Shown in pieces: positions 22,934 through 33,351 of a DNA stretch of 64,000 nt. Source of the stretch: Lyophyllum atratum (lineage: Eukaryota; Basidiomycota; Agaricomycetes; Agaricales; Lyophyllaceae); assembly GCA_014905825.1 (NCBI GenBank), contig JACGCN010000013.1:62001-126000 (forward strand). The letters run 5' to 3'. The position numbers and the translations under genes are program-made. Numbering within the stretch: the stretch's first letter is position 1; the number at the start of each line of letters is the position of its first letter. The notes beneath the pieces are model-generated. The model was not told where the DNA came from, did no database searches, and was given only the letters and a program-made list of their open reading frames with translations.

Positions 22934-25606
22934 ATGGGGAAAAGGAAACTTGTAATAATTGAAGATTCAGACGACGATGGTCCTGAATCCCCGGCAGGTG
23001 ATCCTCCTGAACCTGGAGGTGAGTTTAAACTTTTTTCTCGGGCCGTTTGCGCTACTTACACTATCGTGCAATTCCTCAGCGCCTGTAAGCCTCACTCGAG
23101 GAGCTAAAAAGAAGCTTCTGGCTAACCCGAGTACCTCGTCAATATTTTATACCATTTCGAAGTCTGACAAGCACTCACAGCCTGGGATAAAAAAAAGACG
23201 AGAGCGCCTTCGGCCGCATCGAAGAAAGTCGCGAAGAAGACAAAGCCTGAGGCTGGTGAGATGTTTACTTCCACTTATGCAACACGCTGTATTGAGGCCG
23301 ATACCATAGATTTAGACCACGAAGAAGAGGGGCTGCCTGAAGATGCCCGTGGTAGTGTGACCCAAAAGACTGGTATGTCTTATATTCCTAAACATGGGCC
23401 GCTCCAAAAATTGACATGTCTTAGACTCTCGGCCAAGACGTTATCCCGCCGCAGATTTGACAAAAGAAGATGTCGATATTGACATCGAGCGGCTCAAAAT
23501 CAAACAGGCGAGAGCCTCGTATATTAAGGCTTCTCAGGTATCGACATCCGAGTCTGGGAAGCGTGATAAGCCTGCTAACACTATAGGTCCGGTGACCCAG
23601 GAGTCAGCCTCGAGTATCTTCAATGACGAGATGGCGGCTGAATTGGATGCGCCAGAGGATCCATACGAGGCTATGGAAAGGGCAGAGATCGAGCGAGACC
23701 GCGAAGCAGACGCGTACGAGTCAGACGACGTTGACTTCGAGAAGCTTGACGACGCTGCGATGGCTGCACAACTTGAGGCAGAGGTGCGTGTGACTATTTC
23801 TCGATGCGGCTGCGAACAAGGATCTAATCACGCTTATCTTAGCGAGGCAGTTGGGCAGATGAAGACTGTGACGTACCTCAACCACAATCTGCTAGCCGTA
23901 CCTCCAAGCTCGCATCTTCAGGCATCGCTCTCAACGACGCGGTAAAGGCCAAAGCTAAGGACAAGGAAGACCATGAGAATATCACGGAGTTAGAAGAAGC
24001 CTACCGTCGTTATCAGGTATGTTTGACTCACTGTGCCCCTCTTATCGCCACAAGCACGGTAGACGTACACCCTAACCCCTTATTGACAGAAACTCAAGAC
24101 TGCTTCGGACCTGCAAGCCAACCGGGGGGTTAAGACAAGGAATGGAGGTACTGCAGCAACAATGGCCACAAAAGAAGCAGGCACTGTAACAATGAAGGTG
24201 TGTCGCTGTGGGTCCGCTTCACTGTCACAGCCCTTATTCTTTTGCTTTCAAGTCGAAAACTCCTTCCAGCGCAACAAAGGCCAAAGCACCGTCTGGCATT
24301 CGTCAACAGCGGCACGAGAATGAGGCGAGTCTCTGTGATTATCCACGGACTCGCTACTTACTGTCAAGACCTGCAGCGTCCCGAATGGGCAGCCGACCAC
24401 AGCCCCATTCACACTCCAGGCGGGAAATCCAACTCGAATCCAGGTCACCTGGGCCGTATCACTCTCAACCTCAGAAGCGAGCCAACTGCCGAACGTGAAG
24501 TCAAGCTCGAAGATGGAATTCCAGCCCAGCCACGATACCCGGCCTGGACATCTCTCGTCATCGATGTCGACAATCCGTCAACACTGCTGTTGACCGCCCA
24601 GCACCCTGAGGTAAGGAAGGTCGTTCAGAACTCACTGATCTTCTTTTGGGGTTTCTTCTGCTGGACCAGCATCTACCCGGATTCGGTGACCGTCATCGAA
24701 TACATGCGCAAGTCGCTTCTTAAAGCCGCAAAACATCTAGCCAACGAAGTGATGATCGACCGCCTTTCCACCGACGCTGACTACGTACAGCAGCTTTCAA
24801 CTATTGTACGTGATTCCTAATCTTCCTCAACGTTATTGACTATTGGTTGTAGCTCAGTGGTCGGGTCAGTGCATGGCGCGTCAAGCCCAAGGCACATGCT
24901 GTAGCTGCAATCAGCGCCGGTTACGGACTATCGAATGTCAACAAGTTACGTACGAAAGCCTGGATTAAGGATAGATGCTATATCTATAAAGGAGATATCG
25001 CAGAGGAACTCGGGGTACGTTCTGACGCCGCCTTAAATGTGATGGGCTAACTTTATTCATATAGACCCACACTCTGGACGGAACGCGCCCATATGAGAAT
25101 CCGACACTCCTATCTGTGATGGAGGAGGTGTTTTTCACAGGGACCACCTCGATTGGCGCCCGTCTTCCATCGAAGTTCAAGTCGTCACTCAAGGATAAAC
25201 CCGACGAGAAGGAAGTGCCCATCCCGATGCTCGCACATGTGGCAACGAGCGTAAGTAATGACAACCTTTTTAATCACTATGCTTACTGTTATGACAGGTG
25301 TATGCCAGTCTCAAGGAGCGCGAAGAAGGGGCTCGCGTGCCCGCCGACTTCGACAGTGCGGTGTTCGAAAATACCTACAAGCGTCACGTCGACTTCCTGG
25401 AGTCCATTCGCAAGGATGCGCCGAAGAAATTTCATGCCATGATGCATCGCATCTACATGAAAGTTACGAGGTGTGTTGATCAGTAGTACCGTTTTGTTCT
25501 ATGTCTCATGCCATAGTATTCTAGTGGCGGGCAATTGGCGGCCTCGGCTTCCGACAACAAGGAGTTTTCAAGCCTCTTCGACTTGTCCAAAATGGCCGAT
25601 GAGTAG
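22934..25606 (+). CDS. DUF6532-like protein carried by the Plavaka element
   Basis: Multi-exon gene whose ATG lies 145 bp from the divergent transposase. The N-terminus is basic and low complexity (MGKRKLVIIEDSDDDG, then KKTRAPSAASKK). An acidic helical middle follows (EDPYEAMERAEIERDREAD). The C-terminal 250 residues resemble the DUF6532 domain of Agaricomycetes: NSLIFFWGFFCWTSIYPD, RLSTDADYVQQLSTI, LSGRVSAWRVKPKAHAVAA, YIYKGDIAEELG, VMEEVFFTG and EKEVPIPMLAHVATSVYAS. The last exon ends LFDLSKMADE at TAG 25604-25606. Some middle exon borders (23.1-24.2 kb) are tentative. The domain has no known activity; lying within the element suggests a transposition accessory or nuclear DNA-binding role. 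Confidence 0.75.
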
Positions 25607-25809
25607 TCGGATAGTTCAGTTGTCACTACGTATATCTCTAGTAACTTTTAGATATCGTGTCTACAATATACTAGTATTCTAGTGACAATTCCAGGCAATC
25701 TCAATAATTGCCAGACGAGACTTGAGATTATATCTATTTCACATATTCTGCCATTTACCGGTAATTATGTGTAAATGGTGGTATTTAGCAGTTGGAGATT
25801 TCCCTGATG

Positions 25810-26890
25810 AACACCAAGCTCATATGTCGCAGCCAGTTCCTTCATGCGCTGTCGCACCACCTGTAACCCTGCATCCGAGTTAGGAGTATTTAGCCTGCAG
25901 CACTGTGCACCCTCGTCGTAGTGAGCATAAACTGCTTCGTCATCGTAAAATACTTAGACTCGGAGGCTTGGGCTTAGGATTATCGTCCTCACTCTCTGAT
26001 GGGATGTAGGTCTCTTCCGACTTCGACCTAGACATCGCAGGAATGTCTTTGGTAATGAAGGCTTCGCGGCGATATTCTGCATATCGCCAAAACGGCCCCA
26101 GGGCAACTATGACGCCAATGACCATGATGTGGCTGTTGCCTGCAGCTGAGAAGGCGTGTCTTGCCTGCTGTTCAGTCTGGGCAATGACTTCGACGAAATG
26201 AAAAGGGCCGATGACTCGCTGCCCGTTGAATTCGGAGGGCTTTTTCTTGTTCTCGACCAGAAGAAGAACATACTTTCGTTGATCTCCGTGTGCGTCTTTC
26301 CTATACAGGATCTCTACGAAGTCGGGGATGCGGGTTGAATGCTTGATTTGGGGAGCCGCACTAGGCGAACGGACTGACGAATTGTATGAAGATGGTGAAC
26401 CGGAATAAATGGGTGTGGATACGCGGCGATCAGTCGACACTGATTCGGGGCTGGGAGCATTCGATTCACGGGAGGTAGGGGTAGGTGTCACTGGGCGAAG
26501 GTCGGAGTCCTCATTTGGCGCATCTGCGCCAGTGGCATCCGACATGACGACATCATTGCTGGTCTCGTCGCGAAAAGGAAAGAGAGGAGTCGGAAATTGC
26601 GCGCGATGAACATCGTCGTCGTCTTTGGTATCGACTTCGTAGACCAGGGCATGCTGGGGATGGGTGACAGTCGTTCGGCTCCCCTTCGAGTCAGAGCATA
26701 GATCGCGGAATATAACATCTCCCAGAACGATGTTCCATACAGCGTACCATGGAGATTCCCTGGTGTCTGAAAGAGCAGCCTCGAGGGCAAAGCCAATTTT
26801 CAACAACGACGAGTCCGACAAGGGCATCCTAGGGCCTGGAGGAGCAACGAAATGTTCCGAGCTGTGGATGTAGGTTTCCACATCGGCCAT
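25810..26890 (-). pseudogene. PD-(D/E)XK nuclease-like gene cut by Plavaka insertion
   Basis: ATG at 26890. The first exon encodes about 300 residues: an N-terminal helical part (SSEHFVAPPGPRMPLSDSS), a Ser/Thr/Pro linker (130-185), then RIPDFVEILYR (D190) and KYVLLLVENKKKP (E213, K215). This D..ExK spacing on predicted strands resembles a PD-(D/E)XK nuclease fold, though the family is not certain. The first frame stops at 25940. A probable 40 bp intron (GTGAGG..CTAAG) joins it to YDDEAVYAHYDEGAQCC, which is open up to the Plavaka edge at 25812. The tail lies at 17353-17415. Without the tail the protein would end in transposon sequence; most of it, including the putative active site, could still be made. 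Confidence 0.65.
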
Positions 26891-27161
26891 ATATTCTAGA
26901 TAAATCGGAGGTCCAAACGGGGAAAACCATGTTTACATCAGAAGGGTCGCGAGGACCAGGCTTCCCAACGCAAGGAGACGACTTGAATGAACAATAAAGA
27001 AGGCGATCTTACAAGGACCTACAAGGACCCACAGACACAGCCGAATGCTAAAGACACAAGGTGCAATGGCGCGTGGACATGGTACCACATGGACTTGGCA
27101 TGGACGAAACCAATTGTCATGAGATCACGTGCGCGTGTGGGATTTGGCCATTACAAATTCA

Positions 27162-27356
27162 ATTTCGCGCTGGTTTCGCTTCTGACCAGAAAGGCAAGTG
27201 GGCGAGGAAGTACATAGGAAAGTTCACACGTCTGTAAGAAGAATCGGAACGGGAAATAACATTCAAGACATACTAACTACATCGCAATAATGGGATATGG
27301 AATCCTTGGATTCCAAGGGGGTTCTGCGAGAGCGGGCAATGACGAAAGACCCAAAC
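27162..27356 (-). repeat. Split repeat B2 of DIRS-like element
   Basis: 195 bp copy of the segment at 27627-27821, essentially identical by eye. It forms the outer 3' end of the element. Confidence 0.9.
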
Positions 27357-27498
27357 AAGCAGAGCGACAGAATCAGTACAGTACAGGAACACATACAAGC
27401 CAATTCCAACACAATACAAAATATGAAAGAGAAATAAATGCAGGGAACAGAAATGTCAATAATAATCAGCAATATAAGAAAAGGTGAGGGTGGGTGGG

Positions 27499-27629
27499 CA
27501 AAGGAAAAAACGCTGGAGGGAAGGACAGCTGGATGGAAGCTAAGAAGCAAGTGCCTTCGGTCATGTGCTGTCACGGCCACGAAACGCGTTACGTTCTCAT
27601 CCCGTGCCTCCTTTCAACATACGTCCATT
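27499..27629 (-). repeat. Split repeat A2 of DIRS-like element
   Basis: 131 bp copy of the segment at 33171-33301. It shares ATT (27627-27629) with the start of B1. Confidence 0.9.
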
Positions 27630-27821
27630 TCGCGCTGGTTTCGCTTCTGACCAGAAAGGCAAGTGGGCGAGGAAGTACATAGGAAAGTTCACACGTCTGT
27701 AAGAAGAATCGGAACGGGAAATAACATTCAAGACATACTAACTACATCGCAATAATGGGATATGGAATCCTTGGATTCCAAGGGGGTTCTGCGAGAGCGG
27801 GCAATGACGAAAGACCCAAAC
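27627..27821 (-). repeat. Split repeat B1 of DIRS-like element
   Basis: Internal 195 bp copy of B2, directly after the end of the recombinase gene. Confidence 0.9.
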
Positions 27822-27869
27822 CGAAAGAAGCCAGCAAGGCGCATCGGAGCCCGAGAACGATAACCCCCA

Positions 27870-28985
27870 TCAAGCCAAGGGCTGAGTGGATCCCAAGTGC
27901 GACATAACAGATGCCAACAATTCCACATAAAGTGGTCCAATAATTTCCAGTGAACGCCAGTAACGTAAAAAGGCATCAGAAGTCCAGCGACCCAGTAATT
28001 TTACGATATCGGGGGGGACGCCAGCCAGAAGGAGCTGAGTAGTACCACCAATGCGAAAGCAGTGCCCGCTGATGAATGGGAACCCTCCCCCATCTAAGAC
28101 ACAGTTAATTCGACGAAGGAATTTTCTCTTGGTTAATCCTGTTCGTACACCCGCAGAGGAAACGTAAGAGGCGAGAGAAGTCGAGCCGTTAAGGTGATTG
28201 ATCACAGCATGGGCCTCCAATGCTGCGATAGGGTCAAATGGTGATAATTGTCGTGTGATCATGACATCCTCTCCGAAGGTACCACCCGTCTTTGTGGATG
28301 GTAGATGCAAAACACGGGAACCGCGAGCGTTTGGTACTTTGAGGTCGGACCAGCGAGGAAATAATGCGGCGTCGTAACCAATTTCCCGGTTAGGTAGAAT
28401 TTCACCAAGGCGTATCTGGCCCCAGAAGCAAGTAGTGGCCAGTGCGAGGACACAAACGTCGAATGGATCGGTCGATGACAAGGTCTGGGATAGCGATTCT
28501 ATCATCTGTATGGACACCGGAGGCCGCGGAGGGCGAATCGATTCAACAGGGCGCATGTTTTCGATGCCGCGAATGATGTACTTCAGTTGTAAACTAGAAT
28601 GCCAAGGAAGGCCGTTTTGAATATGCCAACTCCGAAGGGCGGACATCTTGCCCCTCACGGTACCCCCCGCTAACACTCCGGCAAAGGTGGAAGCGTAAGC
28701 GCAGAGAAGAGGTTCGGAGGCCGGCAAGGCCTCGGAGAGTGGAACTGAGTGAGCTGTGCAAAAACGAACGAAGTCATCGACGGCTGATGCATATTTCCCT
28801 GACGTCGACTTTTTCCAAGCACGCTGCAAGATCTCGTCCACACGAACTCGAGAAGCTGCCGAAGGCTTCCAAGTGACAGTCCGAGTGGGTAGGACGCCGA
28901 GAGTGGCACTATTTTTTTGCTGTTGGAACGAGCGCAAAGCCCATTCTGCAGAAAGACGAGAAATTAATGTTTTATCGACTGGCAT
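27870..28985 (-). CDS. Tyrosine recombinase (YR) of DIRS-like element
   Basis: 371 aa, one exon, from ATG 28985. The N-terminal SAM-like half (LQRAWKKSTSGKYASAVDD, FCTAHSVPL) resembles phage-type integrase core-binding domains. The catalytic half has Arg192 (QIRLGEIL), His308 and Arg311 (SGHCFRIGGTT), Trp334 and Tyr342 (LGRWTSDAFLRYWR), the full set expected of an active enzyme. It joins the circular cDNA to a short identical target and replaces the DDE integrase of LTR elements. It ends 48 bp before repeat B1. Confidence 0.93.
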   Translation of the reverse strand: MPVDKTLISRLSAEWALRSFQQQKNSATLGVLPTRTVTWKPSAASRVRVDEILQRAWKKSTSGKYASAVDDFVRFCTAHSVPLSEALPASEPLLCAYASTFAGVLAGGTVRGKMSALRSWHIQNGLPWHSSLQLKYIIRGIENMRPVESIRPPRPPVSIQMIESLSQTLSSTDPFDVCVLALATTCFWGQIRLGEILPNREIGYDAALFPRWSDLKVPNARGSRVLHLPSTKTGGTFGEDVMITRQLSPFDPIAALEAHAVINHLNGSTSLASYVSSAGVRTGLTKRKFLRRINCVLDGGGFPFISGHCFRIGGTTQLLLAGVPPDIVKLLGRWTSDAFLRYWRSLEIIGPLYVELLASVMSHLGSTQPLA

Positions 28986-29207
28986 GGGGAAAGAGTAATA
29001 TGACTGTCAGCCGACATGAAAACGAAGCTTTAGACCACCACAGCAGATGGTGGCTGACAGTATTGACAGCATGACAAGATATTGCATTGGAGCGCGAGGC
29101 TGACAATCAATCTGTAGGTAAGTTGCGAAAAGAAGCGCGAGGCTGCTAGCATACGGGTACGGTGCTTTGGCTGTAGCAAGGAACTATCGACGGTCAAGTG
29201 CAAGGTA

Positions 29208-30911
29208 TCAAGCAGGTAATTCGTTGTAAGACACCGACGGCGAAACATACGGTTTGAGATAATCAGGGATCGAAGGAGGGAAAGGAAATAGAAGTCGACG
29301 AGAGGGGAAGGAACCCCGGGAGGGCGCGTCCGCAATGTTATCTGCAGTCGCGACCCAGGTGACTGTAAGCCAAATGCCGTGCGTTTGAAAGTTATCGACT
29401 ATACGTCGCAACACAGCGTTTTGCTGCGAGTTTCGGGAGCGGCCAGCGGATAGTGCACCGACAACACCCTTATTGTCTGAACGTAGAATAAGGTGGCAGT
29501 TTGCATACCCCCCCGCGATGATAGCTCTCAAAGCTAGGTCGACGGCTACCATCTCTCCCCATCCTATATCCCGACCAGAAGACTTCCATCCAGGGCGAAG
29601 CTGCCAAGCGAGCCAACGTCCGTTCAAGGAAAACCCAATGCCCCATGACGTGGAAGCATCCACAAAGATCGAGACATCGAGTGGATCTGGGGGGCGGGTG
29701 ATGTGGAGCCCGCACCAGGTATTGGAGAGAGTCGAGTGCCACCATTCGATGTCGACCATCACAGCCGGCGTAACGCGATGCTGTAACCATGGACGACAAT
29801 CCTTGGGAAAGGCGGCTCGGAAGGCAAAAAGGGACGGGAGATGCGAGCGGCCATTGGGAACGACGAGTGTGATATGGTTCAGGGTTCCGATGAGTGACTC
29901 GGTGACGCGTAGGGTAACCGGAGTGTTCAAAGACCAACAGGCCAGTTTGGCGAGGTACTTCAGCCGCTTCGCATCTGGCAAGTGAACCGTCTTTTCCGCG
30001 AGGGACCAAACGAAGCCAATATACGTGAATGACGTACGAAACGGTACGAACTTGTCCAGGGCCCACGGCCAACCCAGGTCTTCGGCAACAGACCAGATCA
30101 GAGACTCGTCGTAACCGAAAGTCGGAGTGTTATCTGCAAGATGTCCACGAGGATAGCGAAAGAAAATGAAATCATCCACCCATTTCAGTAACGCGTCGAC
30201 TCCTTTGGCGAGGAAAATCCGGACAATAGCGTCGGCGACACGACCGAAAACGCCAGGGGCGGGTGAAATCCCGAAATTAAGGCGGAAGTCCAAGAAGACG
30301 AGTCCTGCGATTGTGATAGCTGTCAGGACGCGGTCCTCGATACGGGTAGGAATGTTGCGGAAAGCGGCTTCGACATCGAAGACGCTGGCCTCAGTACCAG
30401 GCGGGGCATCCGCTACGAGGAGCCAGCATGCGGAGAACGTCCCCCAATCACATTTAAAGACAGATGCATCGATGATAGAGTTTAGCGAAGGGACATTGGG
30501 ATCATTGCGAGGAAAGGAATGGTCTACAGTAATGCGAAGTTTGCCGGAGGCGCTTTCAATGACATTGAGAGGGGCGGTACGATAATGCCCATATAACTTG
30601 GTAAGCTGTGCAGGGGTAAACCCAGGGGAGACGCGACCTAAGCGAATCTCCTCGGTGTATTTCTTGATGACGAATTCGTGATGTTCGGGAGTCTTATAAT
30701 GATTCGGAGGGGAATATGTGCGATCCAGAGCAAAGTTCTCGAGCCCAATACTGAAGCCATACTGGAGGCCTTTCGGCACCTCCGCGAACTCCTCGAGAGC
30801 ACCGACTTCCGCAAGTAAAGAAGTCCAACGCTCATGCTTCAGAGGAGTCGTGATAGGGAAGTATGGATCAGGTAGCGCAGGCCGGGCAGATTTGCGCGTT
30901 GTGGAGGCCAT
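29208..30911 (-). CDS. Reverse transcriptase / RNase H of DIRS-like element
   Basis: About 567 aa from the ATG at 30911 (MASTTRKSARPALPDPYF); the same frame is open further upstream. RT motifs: LRITVDHSFPRNDPNVPSL, FDVEAAFRNIPTR (first Asp) and LLKWVDDFIFFR (catalytic Asp pair). RNase H follows with SIFVDASTSWGIGFSLNG, WGEMVAVDLALRAI, LRSDNKGVVGAL and TADNIADAPSRG, supplying the D-E-D-D residues. The start overlaps the gag end by 44 bp in another frame, a compact layout that may rely on reinitiation or frameshifting. No stop interrupts it. Confidence 0.92.
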   Translation of the reverse strand: MASTTRKSARPALPDPYFPITTPLKHERWTSLLAEVGALEEFAEVPKGLQYGFSIGLENFALDRTYSPPNHYKTPEHHEFVIKKYTEEIRLGRVSPGFTPAQLTKLYGHYRTAPLNVIESASGKLRITVDHSFPRNDPNVPSLNSIIDASVFKCDWGTFSACWLLVADAPPGTEASVFDVEAAFRNIPTRIEDRVLTAITIAGLVFLDFRLNFGISPAPGVFGRVADAIVRIFLAKGVDALLKWVDDFIFFRYPRGHLADNTPTFGYDESLIWSVAEDLGWPWALDKFVPFRTSFTYIGFVWSLAEKTVHLPDAKRLKYLAKLACWSLNTPVTLRVTESLIGTLNHITLVVPNGRSHLPSLFAFRAAFPKDCRPWLQHRVTPAVMVDIEWWHSTLSNTWCGLHITRPPDPLDVSIFVDASTSWGIGFSLNGRWLAWQLRPGWKSSGRDIGWGEMVAVDLALRAIIAGGYANCHLILRSDNKGVVGALSAGRSRNSQQNAVLRRIVDNFQTHGIWLTVTWVATADNIADAPSRGSFPSRRLLFPFPPSIPDYLKPYVSPSVSYNELPA

Positions 30912-33129
30912 TTCCGCAGAGGGAACACGCGTGGACATGAATGCAGGCTTCACCGCGAGCGCAAGGCTTTGGGCCGTTGTGGCCGATGCAGTAAGTTGCT
31001 CCAGTTGGGGAGCGCCACTTGCCGTCGTTGTCTTTATGGAGGTATAGGCCAACGTGTTTGCAGGCGGGATACTTGTGGTCACGGGAACCGCAGAACATAC
31101 ACCTGACGCGGGGTTGATCCCCAGCGGCAGCGACGTTGGGACGAGCGGCGGCGTCACCACGACGGGCCTGATTAGCTGTGTCCGGGGTGCGAGCCTTATT
31201 CCGAAAGGAATCGGACGAGGAAGCATCGAGGCGGGCCTTCAGAAGATTAAGCATGGTGCCCTGCTTGGCTCGCATAAAGTGATCCCAGATGTCTCCATGG
31301 AATACATCCATACGAAATTGGGAGGAATCCAACACCCATGAACGACGGAGATGCATGTCGTAGGCTAACGCGACGTCGAACTGAGATTGAAAATCTCGTC
31401 GCAAACGTAGCAGTTCAAAGTGCCGTTCGAAGCCCATGGCAATGATCTTTGCGTTAGGGCCGCCATAGTCATCATCACCCGCAGCGAGGAAATGCTGGCG
31501 CATGGCCCGAATAAGGGTAGGAGCGGCCTGGCACCAGTCGATCAGACTGATGTGGACCTCGTTCTTCGCATCCAGGTGAGATGTGCGAAGCCTAAGATCA
31601 CCAGCAGCACCGATCGAGAAACCCGTGTCGGGTTGAACGGGCTCGGTGGCAGCGCGCGTGCAAGCCGCATCGGTCAAGGAGTCTAGAGGAATATACTCCC
31701 GATAGCCGGCGCGCAAGATTTTTACGACTTTGGCTGGGATGACGGTCTCGTCTGCGCAAAGCAGAATTCCCACGCGAGGCGGTAAACCATGCAGTGTAGT
31801 CGCGGGAGCAGGAAGAGTGACCGCCGGGGGATCGAGTAAGGCCCGCCGCAAGGGACGACCCCTAGGAGTTTCCTCCGGCTGAAGGATGAACCCGGGGGCC
31901 AGCCCAACAGGATCCAGATCTCTGCGAAAGACACGTGCGGCGAGCGCGACTTGCAAGAAGCCATTAGCGCAAGGCTAACAACCAGGTAAGAACTACACAC
32001 CTGCATCGAGTGGCCTTCCACAACCAAGAAGGTCAGGGGCCGCGACTCGAGGTCCGCGAGGGACATGAGGAGGAGATACCGGTAGTTGTGGAGTAGGATC
32101 ACGATGTCCGCGGTGGCGAGGAACATCTGAGCCTAAACAGGGCCGAGAAGGCGATGAGCGCGAGGCCCAGGGCGCAAGGCCGCATACGGACATACCTGAG
32201 TTATTGTTCAGGACATCGGCAGCGAAGTCTTGAAAGAGCTTCGCCAACTGAGCCTGCGTGAAGGTCATGACCTCAGGGACGGCAGCAGGAGGTGCCTGAT
32301 ACGGGGAACGTAACACCGGAGGTGAAGAACGTTGCCTGGGTGATATACGCGGAGAACGCGAGTGATCGAAGTCCGTGTTTGGAGAGCGTGATCGCGAGGA
32401 GTGAAGAACGGAGTTGAAGGAGTTGGTGCGAGAAATGCGCGAGCGATTGGTGTGCTGAGGTCGCGACGTTTTAGGGCTAGCCGGGGTAGCAGGAGGACGG
32501 CTACGCGGTGCAGAACGAATAGGTCGTGCACGTTCGATGAAGTCGTCGGCCTCTTGTAAAGACACGGGATCGATGACACGTTCCTTCCCAGCCCTGCGTC
32601 GTTTCGGTGTTCGCTGATCAGCGGGAGATGTGATGGCAGGACGACGCGTAGGTTCAGTACGAGCAGATCTAGCGGAAGTGTGAGTGGTAATTCCGGCAGG
32701 AGTAGCGGGTGTATGCGCGAGCGGAACACGCGACGAGGAGGCCGCGGTCTCAGCCAGGCGACTTCGAACGTGATCCTGAGCCTGCGAGATTTGCAAATCG
32801 GTCCAGCGCGGTAGCTTGGAAAAATGCGGGCCTGGTCCAAGGCGATCGAGGACTTCAGGAGGCGCTACCCCCAATTGACGCGTACGAAGAGTAGGTCCAG
32901 GAGGAGAAGACTGATGATCCTCCTCGTCAGGGATATCCAAACCACCCTTCGCTCCCTCCATTTCATTATCTGCCCCCCCGTCTTCATCATGGTCAGAAGA
33001 AAAATGACGTCTGCCCTCCGGTTCTGTTGAGAGTTCGCGAGGTGCGGGAAGCGCGGATGCACCCAAAGCTTGAGAACGAGAACGCGTACGGGGGTGATCC
33101 GGAGGCGATGGCCTAAGGCGAGGAGCCAT
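30868..33129 (-). CDS. Gag-like protein of DIRS-like element
   Basis: Starts MAPRLRPSPPDHPRTR at 33129, just inside repeat A1. The N-terminal third is Arg/Ser/Pro-rich and disordered. A conserved-looking core has FLATADIVILLHNYRYLL and LESRPLTFLVVEGHSMQ, then VALAARVFRRDLDP. The C-terminus carries a zinc knuckle-like CMFCGSRDHKYPACKH and further Cys/His pairs (CARGEACIHVHACSLCG), suiting RNA binding. Introns are needed near 32.2 kb and 31.97 kb. The first can be placed in phase (GTATGC..TTTAG). For the second I cannot find a normal-length intron that keeps both neighbouring frames, so a frameshift or an unusual junction is possible. Confidence 0.75.
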
Positions 33130-33170
33130 AATGGGCTCAAAGGTCAAATGAAAACCTCGCAGAGCAAAAT

Positions 33171-33301
33171 CAAAGGAAAAAACGCTGGAGGGAAGGACAG
33201 CTGGATGGAAGCTAAGAAGCAAGTGCCTTCGGTCATGTGCTGTCACGGCCACGAAACGCGTTACGTTCTCATCCCGTGCCTCCTTTCAACATACGTCCAT
33301 T
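33171..33301 (-). repeat. Split repeat A1 of DIRS-like element
   Basis: 131 bp, matches 27499-27629. It is the 5' end of the element and probably carries its promoter. Confidence 0.9.
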
Positions 33302-33351
33302 ACACAAATAGTTGCCACTGCTTCGTCGACTTGTCCACTGAATCGTCTGCA

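Larger units (their letters stand above)
17416..25809. mobile_element. Plavaka-type (KDZ) DNA transposon with three genes
   Basis: 8394 bp with terminal inverted repeats CATCAGGGAAATCTC at 17416-17430 and its complement at 25795-25809. AA lies on both sides (17414-17415, 25810-25811), and the interrupted host reading frame confirms a 2 bp duplication. Cargo: a coiled-coil gene (17603-18082, minus), an intact Plavaka-like transposase (19520-22788, minus) and a DUF6532-like gene (22934-25606, plus), the last two divergent from a 145 bp shared promoter. KDZ elements, including Plavaka, are expanded in mushroom-forming fungi. Intact genes and clean ends point to a recent insertion. Confidence 0.88.
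27162..33301 (-). mobile_element. DIRS-order retrotransposon with split direct repeats
   Basis: 6140 bp encoding, in minus-strand order, a gag-like protein, reverse transcriptase/RNase H and a tyrosine recombinase. Terminal structure is A1 (33171-33301), genes, B1 (27627-27821), A2 (27499-27629), B2 (27162-27356), the split-direct-repeat layout of PAT/Ngaro-type YR retrotransposons. The trinucleotide ATT lies at all three junctions: the left edge, the A2/B1 boundary and the right edge. No target duplication is seen, as expected for recombinase integration of a circular DNA. RT and YR frames are intact. Confidence 0.9.

Noticed and set aside
27162..27821. B repeats as LTRs of a Gypsy or Copia element
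   Set aside because: Repeats are not at both outer ends, no DDE integrase or protease is present, and a tyrosine recombinase is.
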